Origin: Vibrio proteolyticus NBRC 13287
Lineage (GTDB): Bacteria; Pseudomonadota; Gammaproteobacteria; Enterobacterales; Vibrionaceae
Assembly: GCF_000467125.1 (NCBI RefSeq)
Contig: NZ_BATJ01000005.1
Location: 212,041 to 276,040, forward strand
Reading direction: 5' to 3'
Length of the DNA: 64,000 bases
The position numbers were made by a program, and so were the translations under genes. Shown piece by piece: positions 19,239-28,728 of this stretch. Each line of letters begins with the position of its first letter. The stretch's first letter is position 1. Under the pieces are notes generated by a model. That model saw only the letters and a program-made list of their open reading frames with translations, ran no database searches and was not told the DNA's origin.

Positions 19239-20813
19239 TTAATCCTGAGCTACTTTGGTCACACGCAGGTTGAGTAGCGCCAACGCCCCCACCAGCAGGA
19301 AGATCAGCGTGGCGATAGCACTTGCCAGACCAAAGTCCTGGCCACCAGCACCTTCAAACGCAATCCGATAGGTGTAGTTCACTAACAGATCGGTATAGCC
19401 AGCAGGCTCAGACGTCCCAATCATGTTCGGGCCACCCGCCGTCAACAACTGAATAAGAACAAAGTTGTTAAAGTTGAACGCAAAGCTGGCAATCAGCAGT
19501 GGCGTCAGCGGCTTGATCATCAGCGGCAGCGTAATGCGAGTGAAGTTAGAGATGAAGTTCGACCCGTCGATCGCCGACGCTTCATATAAGTCTTCAGGAA
19601 TCGCTTTCAGCAGTCCCATACACAAGATCATCATGTACGGAAAACCCAGCCAGGTATTCACAATGAGCACCATGGTTTTTGCCAGGAACGGATCGGAAAA
19701 CCATGCTGGGCTCAGGCCAAAAACAGACTCCAGAACCATGTTGATCTCACCAAAGCTTTGGTTAAATAAACCTTTAAAGATCAGAATCGAGATAAACGCT
19801 GGCACTGCGTAGGGCAGAATTAACAGCACACGGTAGACCGAGCGGCCTTTCAGCTCCTCCCACTGGACGACACTGGCCAGAACCAGACCAATCACACCGG
19901 TAAAAATCACTGTCAAAACAGAAAATACGATGGTCCAGATAAAGATGCTGATGAACGGCTCTTTGATACCGTCGTCTTTCCATACACGTTCAAAGTTGTG
20001 GGTGCCCACCCCCACAATGAAGCCAGGCGAAACGGTTGAACCTACAAACTCACCCTGTTCATTCACTGGCTGGTAATAGCCTTCATCCCTGTTCGGCTTG
20101 AGCGTTTCATCGGTGCGATTGTTCAGCAGGGTTTCTCCGTCGCCCTGCAGCGTGTACAAAGGCACCACCGCGGCGAACTTACGCAGACCACTCATGCGAA
20201 TATCGTCGCCATCAGGCATGTGCAGATCCACTTGCCCCAGAGCACTGCGGTTTTTGACGATGGTTTTAATTTGCTCTTTGTCACCATCGACTGACGTTAC
20301 AGGCGTCAGATCCAAATCCGATACATTCAAACCGTCCAATTGGAACGTTGGCGTCGCCAGCAATTGCTCACCATCATTAATGACGATACGGTGGCCCTGC
20401 TCTGTTTTGTACAGTGTGAACGGATAACTTTCCCCACTCTGATACGTTCTGTCGAGCAACACTGACTGCGCACGCTCGAACGACAACTGGTTTTTGGCAC
20501 TGTAATTAGTAAACGCAAGACCGACGGTATACGCCAACGGAAAAAGGATGAACAAAATCATGCCCGCGATGCCTGGATAGATATAGCGGTGCGCGTACGT
20601 TTTCTTGCTGCCGAAGATAAACAGAGCCAGTGCGGTGATGATTAACGTAAGAAGCGCGAAAGCAATCTCACCACGTGAATACATGAGAATGGTGGCGTAG
20701 CCATTTACAATACCGACGGTGGCTAAAAGCGACCATTTGATCAATGTACTTTTGCTTGTCGGTAAGTTCGTCGATGATGATGTCATAGCATCTGTACCTT
20801 GAACTGACTGCAT
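19239..20813 (-). CDS. malF: Maltose/maltodextrin ABC transporter permease MalF
   Basis: 524 residues: eight membrane helices with the large periplasmic P2 domain characteristic of MalF between helices 3 and 4 (about residues 100-280), and the EAA loop YEASAIDGSNFISNFTRITLP. Pairs with MalG. It lies 12 bases upstream of malG and 75 bases downstream of malE. Confidence 0.95.
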   Translation of the reverse strand: MQSVQGTDAMTSSSTNLPTSKSTLIKWSLLATVGIVNGYATILMYSRGEIAFALLTLIITALALFIFGSKKTYAHRYIYPGIAGMILFILFPLAYTVGLAFTNYSAKNQLSFERAQSVLLDRTYQSGESYPFTLYKTEQGHRIVINDGEQLLATPTFQLDGLNVSDLDLTPVTSVDGDKEQIKTIVKNRSALGQVDLHMPDGDDIRMSGLRKFAAVVPLYTLQGDGETLLNNRTDETLKPNRDEGYYQPVNEQGEFVGSTVSPGFIVGVGTHNFERVWKDDGIKEPFISIFIWTIVFSVLTVIFTGVIGLVLASVVQWEELKGRSVYRVLLILPYAVPAFISILIFKGLFNQSFGEINMVLESVFGLSPAWFSDPFLAKTMVLIVNTWLGFPYMMILCMGLLKAIPEDLYEASAIDGSNFISNFTRITLPLMIKPLTPLLIASFAFNFNNFVLIQLLTAGGPNMIGTSEPAGYTDLLVNYTYRIAFEGAGGQDFGLASAIATLIFLLVGALALLNLRVTKVAQD

Positions 20814-20849
20814 AAAGGAACCTGCTAGCGATATAAAAAAGGAGAAATG

Positions 20850-20872
20850 AAGGAGGGGTTACCCCCCTCCTT
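20850..20872 (-). terminator. Hairpin between malE and malF
   Basis: AAGGAGGGG pairs with CCCCTCCTT in the malE-malF gap with no T run. This fits a stabilising or attenuating hairpin that keeps malE mRNA more abundant than malFG, as the intergenic REP elements do in E. coli. Confidence 0.6.
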
Positions 20873-20888
20873 AAAAGGTATTACTGAG

Positions 20889-22070
20889 TTATTTAGTCAT
20901 TTGTTTTTCAGCATCAGCCAACGCTGCGTCTACAGTCTGACGACCGTCCACAATGTTGATGATGGCATTTTTCGCCGCGCCCCAGAATGCATTCATCTGA
21001 GGAATGTTCGGCATGATTTCACCGTTCATCGCGTTATCCATTGTCGCTGCGATACGCGCGTCTTTGTCCAGCTCTTTCTGGAACGAATTCAGTGCAACCG
21101 CGCCCAATGGTTTGTCGTCATTAACTTTACGCAAACCATCGTTAGTCAGCAGATAGTTTTCGATGAACTCAACCGCCAGATCTTTGTTTGGTGACGCAGT
21201 GCTGATACCTGCAGTCAGTACGCCCACAAATGGTTTCGAAGACTGGCCATTGAATTTAGGCAGCGTCGTCACACCATAGTTGATGCCCGACTTCTCAATA
21301 TTGCCCCATGACCAAGGACCATTGATGGTCATTGCGGTGTTGCCCTGGTTGAACGCAGACTCGGAAACTGAGTAATCCATATCAGGAGAAATGACGCCTT
21401 TATCCACCAGACCTTTGACAAAGTTCATTGCGTCTTTCACGCCCTGGTTGTTAATACCGGCATCTTTCACGTCGTAACCGCTGGCGGTGTATTTGAATGC
21501 GTAGCCGCCATCAGCAGCCATCAGTGGCCAGGTGAAATACGGTTCTTTCAGGTTCCACATGATCGCGGACTTGCCGTCTTTTTTCAGCTTCGCGTTCAGC
21601 GCTGCCACTTCTTCCCAGGTTTTCGGTGGGTTTGGCACTAAATCTTTGTTGTAGATGAGAGACAAAGACTCAACGGCGATTGGATAGCCGATGTATTTGC
21701 CATCGTATTTCACCGCATCCCATGCAAAATCGACGATGCCGTCTTTGATTTTTTGCGAAGGTTTGATCTCAGCCAGCAGACCCGCTTCAGCGTAGCCACC
21801 AAAACGGTCGTGCGCCCAGAACACGATATCCGGACCGTCACCCGTTGCTGCAGTTTGCGGGAACTTGTCCTGAAGACCATCCGGGTGTGCCACTGTGACT
21901 TTAATCCCTGTCTCTTCTTCGAACTTTTTACCGACTTCAGCAAGTCCATTGTAGCCTTTATCACCATTGATCCAGATGGTTAGTTGACCTTCTTCGATGG
22001 CAGCGTTTGCACCGAAAGAGCCAAGAGCAACAAGAGTACCGAGTGCTACTGTGCTTAGGGCGTTTTTCAT
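20889..22070 (-). CDS. malE: Maltose/maltodextrin periplasmic binding protein MalE
   Basis: 393 residues from ATG 22070 (AAAGG eight bases upstream; an ATG two codons earlier sits too close to that site). The Sec signal peptide likely cleaves after GANA, leaving [10 protein letters not shown], the same mature start region as E. coli MalE (KIEEGKLVIW). Type I solute-binding fold; delivers maltodextrins to MalFGK2. It is the first gene of the leftward operon, facing the divergent malK. Confidence 0.95.
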   Translation of the reverse strand: MKNALSTVALGTLVALGSFGANAAIEEGQLTIWINGDKGYNGLAEVGKKFEEETGIKVTVAHPDGLQDKFPQTAATGDGPDIVFWAHDRFGGYAEAGLLAEIKPSQKIKDGIVDFAWDAVKYDGKYIGYPIAVESLSLIYNKDLVPNPPKTWEEVAALNAKLKKDGKSAIMWNLKEPYFTWPLMAADGGYAFKYTASGYDVKDAGINNQGVKDAMNFVKGLVDKGVISPDMDYSVSESAFNQGNTAMTINGPWSWGNIEKSGINYGVTTLPKFNGQSSKPFVGVLTAGISTASPNKDLAVEFIENYLLTNDGLRKVNDDKPLGAVALNSFQKELDKDARIAATMDNAMNGEIMPNIPQMNAFWGAAKNAIINIVDGRQTVDAALADAEKQMTK

Positions 22071-22159
22071 GTTCATATCCTTTTTATATTTGTGATGTAG
22101 GGTTAACCCCAAAAAGGTTTCACCGTATTTCGCCATCTATCTTCAGAGAAAAATCAATA

Positions 22160-22560
22160 CGGCTCATCCTCCTAATCCCTACGCCCTTGGTATTATGGAC
22201 TATTTTCGTGATCGTCATCGTTTCAGGTTGGCGACCAAAATCACAAAACCATACCTTAATGTGATCAGATTCAATATTGAGTAATTAATTTATTTGAACT
22301 GGATCTCGCGACGTCGTGTCCTCCCCCTTTTCCCTCCTCCCCTCCTACTACCCCTACAAAAAAATAGTCTGGGAGGATGTCACTACTGCACCAAATACGG
22401 AAACTAAGCACATCCAAGAGTGGATGGTAAGAACCCTTTCCAGTCGTTCATCGTTAAGAAGACACTGGTTTTTCATGCCGGATTGGTTTGCTGTTACAAG
22501 ATTTGATGTTCGTGGTAATTATTTAGTACGGGGGAGGCATCAGCTTGTACGGGGGAGGCA
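22160..22560. promoter_or_regulatory. malE/malK divergent control region with clustered MalT boxes
   Basis: Several matches to the MalT box core (GGGGAGGA/GGATGAGG type): CCTCCCCC 22320-22327, CCTCCTCCCC 22333-22342, GGGAGGATG 22371-22379, GGGGGAGG 22530-22537 and GGGGGAGG 22551-22558, plus ATCCTCC near 22166. The last two are direct repeats 21 bases apart, matching the paired arrangement MalT needs. A CRP half-site TGTGA lies at 22259-22263. Confidence 0.75.
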
Positions 22561-22672
22561 AACCAACAATTGGCACTGACGGGTGATGTTGACGCTACCT
22601 TTTCGCGTCCATCACCCCGTTTTTCTTACCCTTTTGAGACAAAACAAAACACAACTTACCGAATTCCTACTA

Positions 22673-22710
22673 TTACTGCCCGCGACTATTCATATAATGA
22701 TGGGCAGTAA
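22673..22710. promoter_or_regulatory. Inverted repeat framing the malK -10 element
   Basis: TTACTGCCC (22673-22681) and GGGCAGTAA (22702-22710), perfect 9-bp arms. A consensus TATAAT at 22693-22698 lies between them, about 44 bases before malK. It could be an operator or an RNA hairpin at the transcript start. Confidence 0.5.
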
Positions 22711-22741
22711 GTTACAAAAATCTTGATCGAGGACGAGCTAG

Positions 22742-23881
22742 ATGGCGAGTGTCACGTTAAAAAATGTATGTAAAGCTTATGGCGATGTGTTGATTTCCAA
22801 GAATGTCGATCTGGAAATCAAAGAGGGCGAATTTGTCGTTTTCGTTGGCCCGTCAGGCTGTGGTAAATCCACCCTGCTGCGTTGTATCGCTGGTCTTGAA
22901 GACATTACTTCAGGTGACCTGTACATCGGAAACGAACGCATGAATGAGGTTGAGCCGTCGAAACGGGGCGTTGGTATGGTATTCCAGTCTTACGCGCTCT
23001 ACCCTCATCTTAACCTCTACGACAACATGTCATTTGGCCTCAAACTGGCAAAAGCCGATAAGAAAGAAATCAGCCAGCGTGTTGAGCATGCAGCCGAAAT
23101 TCTTCAGCTCAGCCATTTATTAGAACGTCAACCTAAGGCCCTGTCGGGTGGCCAACGTCAACGCGTTGCGATCGGCCGGACGCTGGTGTCACAGCCCGAT
23201 GTTTTCCTTTTGGATGAACCTCTCTCGAACCTGGATGCGGCTTTGCGTGTGCAGATGCGCTCTGAAATCACCAAATTGCAACGTAAGCTGGGTTGCACCA
23301 TGATCTACGTAACCCACGACCAGGTGGAAGCCATGACCATGGCTGACAAAATTGTCGTGTTGGACACAGGGTTCGTCTCTCAGGTAGGTAAACCGCTAGA
23401 GCTGTATCACTACCCTCAGAACCGATTCGTAGCGGGCTTTATCGGCTCACCAAAGATGAACTTTACCAGCGTATTCATTGATGAGGTTCAACCGGATCAA
23501 GTAAAAGTTCAGCTGTCCAACGGCATGTCGTTCTGGATTCCCGTCGATGGCTCATCAGTCACTCGTGGCGAACGCATGTCACTGGGTATTCGTCCTGAAC
23601 ATCTGGTGACCAAGTCGGAAGGCGACGGCGTGATCGAGGGCGAAGTGATGATCGTCGAGAAACTTGGCAACGAGACTCAGGTCTATCTCAACCTAGAAGG
23701 TGCCGATACAGACGTGATCTATCGTCAGCCGGACACACTGGACGTCGATGTGGGTGATAAGCTATCTATAGGTATTCCCGCTCACCGCTGTCACCTGTTC
23801 CATAGCGATGGCAAAGCGTGTCGTCGTCTCTACCGCGAAGCCGGTGTTGAGTTTGCCGAGGAAGAAGCCGTGCTGGCGTAA
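22742..23881 (+). CDS. malK: Maltose/maltodextrin ABC transporter ATPase MalK
   Basis: 379 residues (E. coli 371). Walker [10 protein letters not shown] at 36-44, signature ALSGGQRQR near 133, Walker [14 protein letters not shown] near 155, H-loop VTHDQVEA near 190, then the C-terminal regulatory MOBE-like domain that also binds MalT in E. coli. Ribosome site GAGGACG before ATG 22742. Separated from malEFG by the MalT-box region and transcribed the other way. Confidence 0.96.
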   Translation: MASVTLKNVCKAYGDVLISKNVDLEIKEGEFVVFVGPSGCGKSTLLRCIAGLEDITSGDLYIGNERMNEVEPSKRGVGMVFQSYALYPHLNLYDNMSFGLKLAKADKKEISQRVEHAAEILQLSHLLERQPKALSGGQRQRVAIGRTLVSQPDVFLLDEPLSNLDAALRVQMRSEITKLQRKLGCTMIYVTHDQVEAMTMADKIVVLDTGFVSQVGKPLELYHYPQNRFVAGFIGSPKMNFTSVFIDEVQPDQVKVQLSNGMSFWIPVDGSSVTRGERMSLGIRPEHLVTKSEGDGVIEGEVMIVEKLGNETQVYLNLEGADTDVIYRQPDTLDVDVGDKLSIGIPAHRCHLFHSDGKACRRLYREAGVEFAEEEAVLA

Positions 23882-23894
23882 TCCGGATACAAGA

Positions 23895-23923
23895 AAAATC
23901 CCCGCCCTGGCGGGGATTTTTTT
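23895..23923. terminator. Terminator after malK
   Basis: Stem ATCCCCGCC/GGCGGGGAT with a short loop and T7; the A-rich left flank would also serve the leftward gene ending at 23922. Confidence 0.9.
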
Positions 23924-24389
23924 ATTCTTTATCAAAACTGTCGACGACAATGGCCCCCATCGAGGCTGGCATGGTTATCACCACAATTCGTTTGAGTGAC
24001 GTGATGGGGTCCACCATCAGTGGCAGTTTATCGAGGCACATCAACACCAGCGCCACCACAAACGCCGTAATCAAATACGCCAGTATGATTCGTAACGCAA
24101 ACGCCAACACCCGTTTATGGACGTTTTGCTGAAATACACTCTGGTAGGCAAAGATGCCGAGAAATACGGTCGACAGTGACATCAGCATCAGCAAATTGGC
24201 AAAAGGTAGCGTTTCACCCAGTTGCCATGCTTCTTCTGAAAACGATATAGGCACCGCCAGCGCAAACGCTCCGACAAACACCTGCCCCGCATCTTCCATA
24301 TTAAAGCTGATTTTCATAACACTCTCATTCGCCTGTAGCCCGGTTGTATCCCATACTTCTGGCAAGTTCGCCTCACTCTGGTTCATCAT
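23922..24389 (-). CDS. Integral membrane protein, DUF2391-like
   Basis: 155 residues with about four membrane helices (around 38-56, 63-83, 95-117 and 132-150). Resembles the DUF2391/TIGR02587 group of predicted membrane proteins of unknown function; the assignment rests on overall layout and is tentative. It stands alone between malK and the NlpE-like gene, which is divergent. Confidence 0.65.
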   Translation of the reverse strand: MMNQSEANLPEVWDTTGLQANESVMKISFNMEDAGQVFVGAFALAVPISFSEEAWQLGETLPFANLLMLMSLSTVFLGIFAYQSVFQQNVHKRVLAFALRIILAYLITAFVVALVLMCLDKLPLMVDPITSLKRIVVITMPASMGAIVVDSFDKE

Positions 24390-24550
24390 AACGCCATCAC
24401 TCTATTTAGACACTGTTTTTAATAGGTTACGCAAATGACGAAACTCTGACATCCCCAGATCATTGTATTACTTCAGACTGACGAAACGAACAAGTGAGAA
24501 ACGTTACTATTTGTCCTACAGGAAATACGCTTAATTAACGAGGAATTATT

Positions 24551-25060
24551 ATGAAAAAACGTCTGTTAGCCCTGTCTGTTACCGCTATCGTTCTGGCTGG
24601 TTGTCAAGACGAGCCTGCGGAAACACCGCAACCAGAACAAAAGCCGGCCGCTCAAGCCGAAACGGTCGTTCCTGAGCCAACGCTTGAAATCGAAGCTCAG
24701 CCTCAACAGCAGGCCGAAGTCATGGTAGACAGCGCCCACAACGCACAAAACTCCCTAGACTGGAACGGTACTTACAGTGGCATCCTGCCTTGTGCCGATT
24801 GTGAAGGTTTGGAAACCAACCTGACTCTTAACACTGATGGCAGCTACTCACTGGATCAAACGTATTTGGGCAAAGGTGAAGAGAAGTATCACTCAGAAGG
24901 CAGCTTCAGCTGGGACAACTCAGGCAGTGTGATCACGCTGAGTGATGAAGCGGAGCCAAATCAGTATTTTGTCGCAGAAAATGAGTTAATGAAACTCGAC
25001 AGCAATGGTCAGCACATCACCGGTGAACTGGCAGATCAGTACAACCTGACCAAGAAATAA
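24551..25060 (+). CDS. NlpE-like copper/envelope-stress lipoprotein
   Basis: 169-residue lipoprotein (lipobox VLAGC, Cys about 18). After a Pro/Glu/Gln-rich linker comes the NlpE N-terminal beta-barrel: WNGTYSGILPCADCEGL with the CxxC pair, then TLNTDGSYSLDQTY. Only this domain is present; E. coli NlpE has a second C-terminal domain. NlpE senses surface contact and lipoprotein trafficking defects through CpxA. Ribosome site GAGGAATT. Confidence 0.82.
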   Translation: MKKRLLALSVTAIVLAGCQDEPAETPQPEQKPAAQAETVVPEPTLEIEAQPQQQAEVMVDSAHNAQNSLDWNGTYSGILPCADCEGLETNLTLNTDGSYSLDQTYLGKGEEKYHSEGSFSWDNSGSVITLSDEAEPNQYFVAENELMKLDSNGQHITGELADQYNLTKK

Positions 25061-25068
25061 CCCGTCCA

Positions 25069-25093
25069 CAACGCCAGCATGATGCTGGCGTTG
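25069..25093. terminator. Bidirectional terminator between convergent genes
   Basis: Perfect 12-bp palindrome CAACGCCAGCAT/ATGCTGGCGTTG between the lipoprotein gene and the kinase-like gene. Confidence 0.82.
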
Positions 25094-25882
25094 TTACATC
25101 AGGTGCCGCATTTCTTTCGCCCAGCCGGGCAACGTTTGCCGATACCAAGTCAAATAGCGCTCAGTGTCAGGATGCGCGCAGCGCTGTAGAATATTGACCA
25201 CTTCAACCACGATCCAGCTTTTGGCCAGCACCACACGCAGCTCAAGCTCCCCCTGCGCCACCGTAGCTCGATAACACCGGTAGTGACGGCACGTCGCTCC
25301 AATTGTGTCAGCGTTCCCCATTCCCGGGATCATCGGAGCCAAATCAATAGCAGCACAACCCAAACTAAAACGCTCCCAATCAAACAGCACCCGCTGGCCA
25401 TTGCGCCGCACGCCCCAGTTGCCCGGGTTGGTATCTCCGGAAATCAAATGATGGTGTTCGAACAGAACAGCACTTTGCGCCTGGGCCCGGTAAAAATAAC
25501 GCTCCGTTTCAGCGTCCATCGCTAATGCACGAAGGGCAGACTCCGTATCGTTTAAACTCCAGGTATGAAGATGAGTCGGCGTATTTGGCAGAGGGGGAAA
25601 CTCATGCAATCGCGCTAACTGACGAATGACCTTCTCATCACGATACACCTCAAGCTCCGGCAGAGCATCCGGTATGTGCTCAAGTTCCAGTCGCCCGGCA
25701 GCTTCGTCCAAGTTCAGGCAGCGCGGCACATAGATCCCAGCGTCGTTCAGCACCATTGAATAATCCCGATAAAACGCCACCTCAACGGGCGATGCCCCAC
25801 GTTTGCAAATGATGCGATCGCCTTCAGGAGAGTGCATCAGGGTGACCTCCGCGCGCCCAAGACGGCGCAAGTTATCACTCAC
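25094..25882 (-). CDS. Phosphotransferase-family (APH/choline-kinase fold) protein
   Basis: 262 residues of the aminoglycoside phosphotransferase/choline kinase/thiamine kinase superfamily. The catalytic loop appears as SGDTNPGNWGV (about 148-158) and the metal-binding Asp as LFDWERF (about 166-172). The substrate is not evident; thiamine- or choline-type small molecules are more likely than antibiotics for a chromosomal gene here. It begins 11 bases after the OsmC gene stop, probably in one transcript. Confidence 0.78.
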   Translation of the reverse strand: MSDNLRRLGRAEVTLMHSPEGDRIICKRGASPVEVAFYRDYSMVLNDAGIYVPRCLNLDEAAGRLELEHIPDALPELEVYRDEKVIRQLARLHEFPPLPNTPTHLHTWSLNDTESALRALAMDAETERYFYRAQAQSAVLFEHHHLISGDTNPGNWGVRRNGQRVLFDWERFSLGCAAIDLAPMIPGMGNADTIGATCRHYRCYRATVAQGELELRVVLAKSWIVVEVVNILQRCAHPDTERYLTWYRQTLPGWAKEMRHLM

Positions 25883-25893
25883 TGTCCGCTCGT

Positions 25894-26361
25894 TCAGGTG
25901 CCAATTTCAGTGGTAATCTGGGTCTTAACCGAATTCGCGATAAAGCAGTTTTCGTGGGCAGTATGGTGCATTTTTTCCAGCTGTAACTGCGTTGGTTGCC
26001 GCTCACCAGAGAACACCACTTTAGGTCTCAACGTCACCCGAGTGACTGAGGTTCTGCCACTTTCGTCTTCTTCAAGTACACCAACGGCATCATCGCTGTA
26101 ATGATCAATCAGATATTTACGCTTCGCTGCAATCGAGAGAAAAACTAACATATGGCAACTCGACAGAGCCGCGATGAAAGCCTCTTCCGGATCGACATTG
26201 GCTGCCACCGAATAAGGCAACGGCACCACGTGTGGAGACGACGAGGCAGGTACACTTACCCCACCATCAAACGACCAGATATGACCGCGGCTGTACTGAT
26301 TGTCGGTAAAGAGCTCGTGCTCCCCTCTGCGCCAACTGATGTTAGCTGTGTATTCGGACAT
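25894..26361 (-). CDS. OsmC/Ohr-family peroxidase-like protein
   Basis: 155 residues with the OsmC fold and both redox cysteines in context (SSCHMLVFL about 68-76 and HENCFIANS about 137-145). Ohr/OsmC proteins reduce organic hydroperoxides. N-terminal ISWRRGEHELFTDNQYSRGHIW matches the YhfA-like/OsmC subgroup. Leads a two-gene leftward unit with the kinase-like gene. Confidence 0.87.
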   Translation of the reverse strand: MSEYTANISWRRGEHELFTDNQYSRGHIWSFDGGVSVPASSSPHVVPLPYSVAANVDPEEAFIAALSSCHMLVFLSIAAKRKYLIDHYSDDAVGVLEEDESGRTSVTRVTLRPKVVFSGERQPTQLQLEKMHHTAHENCFIANSVKTQITTEIGT

Positions 26362-26396
26362 CCGTGTTCCTCACTGTATTATGATAATGACGCTCT

Positions 26397-26720
26397 CTAC
26401 ACCAGACGATATGTAATCACGTAGAACTGCATTTCATCTGGGTAGATCTCTTTGATCAAGGCTTTTAGCTTATCCAGTTCCATGTATTCCTGCTGCGCAT
26501 GAAACTCATTGATGTCGTCAAACCAAAGAGGCTCCACAGACACGATTTCAATCCGGGCAAACTTGCGGTCAGTTTCTAATGTGTGCACATCGACTTCCGT
26601 ACCCGGGACATACCCCATCTCGCTCTTATCACGGATGGTGATGGTTTTATTTCCGGATACGATCGATGGCTCAAGCCATTCAAAAAAGGTAATTTTTGTT
26701 GGTATTTTCTGCACGTTCAT
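26397..26720 (-). CDS. yqfB: N4-acetylcytidine amidohydrolase (ASCH domain, YqfB)
   Basis: 107 residues that align along their length with E. coli YqfB: ITFFEWLEPSIVSGNKTITIRD at the start (catalytic Lys in KTITIRD), HAQQEYMELDKLK and the C-terminal YPDEMQFYVITY. YqfB hydrolyses N4-acetylcytidine to cytidine and acetate. A second, divergent ASCH protein occurs as an integron cassette at 36154. Confidence 0.88.
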   Translation of the reverse strand: MNVQKIPTKITFFEWLEPSIVSGNKTITIRDKSEMGYVPGTEVDVHTLETDRKFARIEIVSVEPLWFDDINEFHAQQEYMELDKLKALIKEIYPDEMQFYVITYRLV

Positions 26721-26803
26721 CGGCTCCCGCAGCTTTTCGTCGCCCTAGTATCTATAAAGCCATCGTCAGCCGCAATCGCCATTTTCTGATTTCACCGGAT
26801 TGC

Positions 26804-26899
26804 TTACACCACACCGCTTTGAACTTTGTAAAAGACCAGCGCAAACAAGCCCGCAAACACCAACACCGTTGTCAAAATCTTCAGCCACAAAAACTTCAT
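26804..26899 (-). CDS. 31-residue single-pass membrane protein
   Basis: Small gene from ATG 26899, preceded by AAGGAG at ideal spacing. The product is MKFLWLKILTT followed by a hydrophobic helix and a short basic end (FYKVQSGVV). One predicted transmembrane helix fills most of the chain. Such miniproteins often modulate a larger membrane partner, but none is identifiable. Confidence 0.68.
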   Translation of the reverse strand: MKFLWLKILTTVLVFAGLFALVFYKVQSGVV

Positions 26900-26937
26900 G
26901 CATAACTCCTTACTTGGCCTCTACATTACACGACAAG

Positions 26938-27432
26938 TTACAGCGTCACAAAACTCACTAAACGCAAGGCCAAAAAGAGCCCCAGACCATAAGACGCATG
27001 TGCGACAACACTGCGCATGCGTGCCGTTGCTGGCGCAGGCGTTTTTGCTGCCATCACCCCAAACCCTAGCCCTGGTTGCATCACAAAAAATGGCACGACT
27101 ACCGTCGCTACACCAAACAAGACTACCGCAGCAAAGCTCGCCTGCCCGGGTTGCATGCCAGCCAGCAGATAAAACAGCGCGGCAAACAGCACACCAATCA
27201 CATAGTGACTGACCCAACCCAACGCGCATTCACCGCTTCTGGGCTGGGTTTGCAAGATGGTATGATGCCGAAATTGCCCGCCAGGCATATACAACAACCA
27301 ACGGCCAACCAAACAATAATTCAGTGACGCTATGCCCAGCAGCTTTTTCTGTCCCAGGGCGAACAAGTCCATAAAAATAGTCGCCAATATCCCTACAACT
27401 AACCAATGACTGACCAACACCCACTCATTCAT
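26938..27432 (-). CDS. DUF2938 family membrane protein
   Basis: 164 residues, about four helices. Family features: ATIFMDLFALGQ at the start, LGWVSHYVIGVLFA in the middle and PAPATARMRSVVAHASYGLGL near the end, with conserved His residues inside or next to helices. Function unknown. Confidence 0.8.
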   Translation of the reverse strand: MNEWVLVSHWLVVGILATIFMDLFALGQKKLLGIASLNYCLVGRWLLYMPGGQFRHHTILQTQPRSGECALGWVSHYVIGVLFAALFYLLAGMQPGQASFAAVVLFGVATVVVPFFVMQPGLGFGVMAAKTPAPATARMRSVVAHASYGLGLFLALRLVSFVTL

Positions 27433-27474
27433 TTCTTTCTCCTTGTCGCAGCTCGACGGTGGCAGAATCTTCGC

Positions 27475-27888
27475 TTAAACCTGCTTATCGAAGGTCGGAA
27501 CACCGGTCGGCAACTCGAACCAACTCACCTTTTCGCTGACCCAGACGTGCGCTGTAGGCGCAAACAGCATCTCACTTTCGCGCGCTACTGGTTTTAATTT
27601 CAGTTTGATCAAGTGCGGTTGATCCGGATTGATGTGATAAATCCGGTTACCACAACCGGTGCAAAACTTAGCACCATTGTGGTTGCCGCTATCCGCCAGA
27701 CGGCTCCAACTGCCCATTTCTCCGGAGAACTCGATATCTTGGGCATCGACAACGGCGGTCACGCTGAACGGCGCGGTGGCCAGTTTCTGACATTCTCGGC
27801 AATGACAAGCGAGAACTTTCAACGGTTTGGCGTGCAGTTGATAACTCACCTGACCACACTGGCAGGACGCTTTTACGGGGAATGGCAT
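27475..27888 (-). CDS. GFA/CENP-V-domain zinc protein
   Basis: 137 residues with the GFA zinc-binding cysteines: SCQCGQVSY (residues 8-16), CHCRECQK (28-35) and FCTGCGNRIY (about 75-84). The family was named for formaldehyde-activating enzyme but most members have no proven activity. Lies 42 bases downstream of nothing obvious and 42 bases upstream of the DUF2938 gene, possibly cotranscribed with it. Confidence 0.85.
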   Translation of the reverse strand: MPFPVKASCQCGQVSYQLHAKPLKVLACHCRECQKLATAPFSVTAVVDAQDIEFSGEMGSWSRLADSGNHNGAKFCTGCGNRIYHINPDQPHLIKLKLKPVARESEMLFAPTAHVWVSEKVSWFELPTGVPTFDKQV

Positions 27889-28106
27889 AGGTAATGTAGC
27901 TCCTTAACTGAGTCGTCATCTCTCGCACGGCTCGGGCGAGAGATATGAAATAGCAACCATAACATGCTAGGGCGTGTTCCCCGAGTAAATCCTGCTCAGA
28001 TTGACAGCTGTACGGCATTATCCGATTAACCTCAGAGAATCTCCGTGTTCCTGTCGGGCAGAACGTACTAAACTGAACATTCGCACAACCGTTAAGGAAT
28101 AAGGTC

Positions 28107-28580
28107 ATGATTCAACAAGGTCAATCTCTCCCTCAATCTTCTCTCAACGAACTGACGGCAGACGGTATGGTCACCCATCCGACCCACGAACTGTTCGCCG
28201 GCAAAAAAGTCGTGCTGTTTGCAGTACCTGGTGCTTTTACGCCAACCTGCTCTGAAGCGCACCTTCCAGGCTACGTGGTCCTGGCCGATCAGTTGAAAGC
28301 CAAAGGCGTTGACATGATTGCCTGTGTGGCCGTCAACGATGCGTTTGTGATGCAAGCCTGGGGCGAAGCCCAGAACGCCAGCGAAATTCGCATGCTGGCA
28401 GACGGCGATGCGAGTTTTACAAAAGCATTAGGACTGGAAATGGATACAGCCGGCTTTGGTGGTATCCGTTCACAGCGCTACGCGATGATCGTCGAAGACG
28501 GCAAAGTCACGACTCTGAATGTGGAAGAGCCTCAATCATTTGAAGTCAGTAAGGCCGAGGCTATTCTGGATCTACTGTAA
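28107..28580 (+). CDS. Peroxiredoxin, Prx5 type
   Basis: 157 residues. Peroxidatic Cys in the motif PGAFTPTCSEAHLPGY (about residues 42-57), then VNDAFVMQAWG, diagnostic of the Prx5 subfamily. Reduces hydroperoxides with thiol electrons; no glutaredoxin domain is fused, unlike the Haemophilus hybrid. Ribosome site AAGGAATAAGGT. Confidence 0.92.
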   Translation: MIQQGQSLPQSSLNELTADGMVTHPTHELFAGKKVVLFAVPGAFTPTCSEAHLPGYVVLADQLKAKGVDMIACVAVNDAFVMQAWGEAQNASEIRMLADGDASFTKALGLEMDTAGFGGIRSQRYAMIVEDGKVTTLNVEEPQSFEVSKAEAILDLL

Positions 28581-28584
28581 TCAC

Positions 28585-28616
28585 AAAGCCCCGGATATAG
28601 TTACCCGGGGCTTTTT
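28585..28616 (+). terminator. Terminator after peroxiredoxin gene
   Basis: AAAGCCCCGG/CCGGGGCTTT stem with trailing T. Confidence 0.9.
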
Positions 28617-28728
28617 CGTCTCCACTAACCGCCAATCCAATCAGCATAACGCTGATGTCTAATGCATAACTGCTAGAGCGAATACGCTTTCTCAAATCCT
28701 TCGCACCAAATATGAATCCAAGTCAAAT

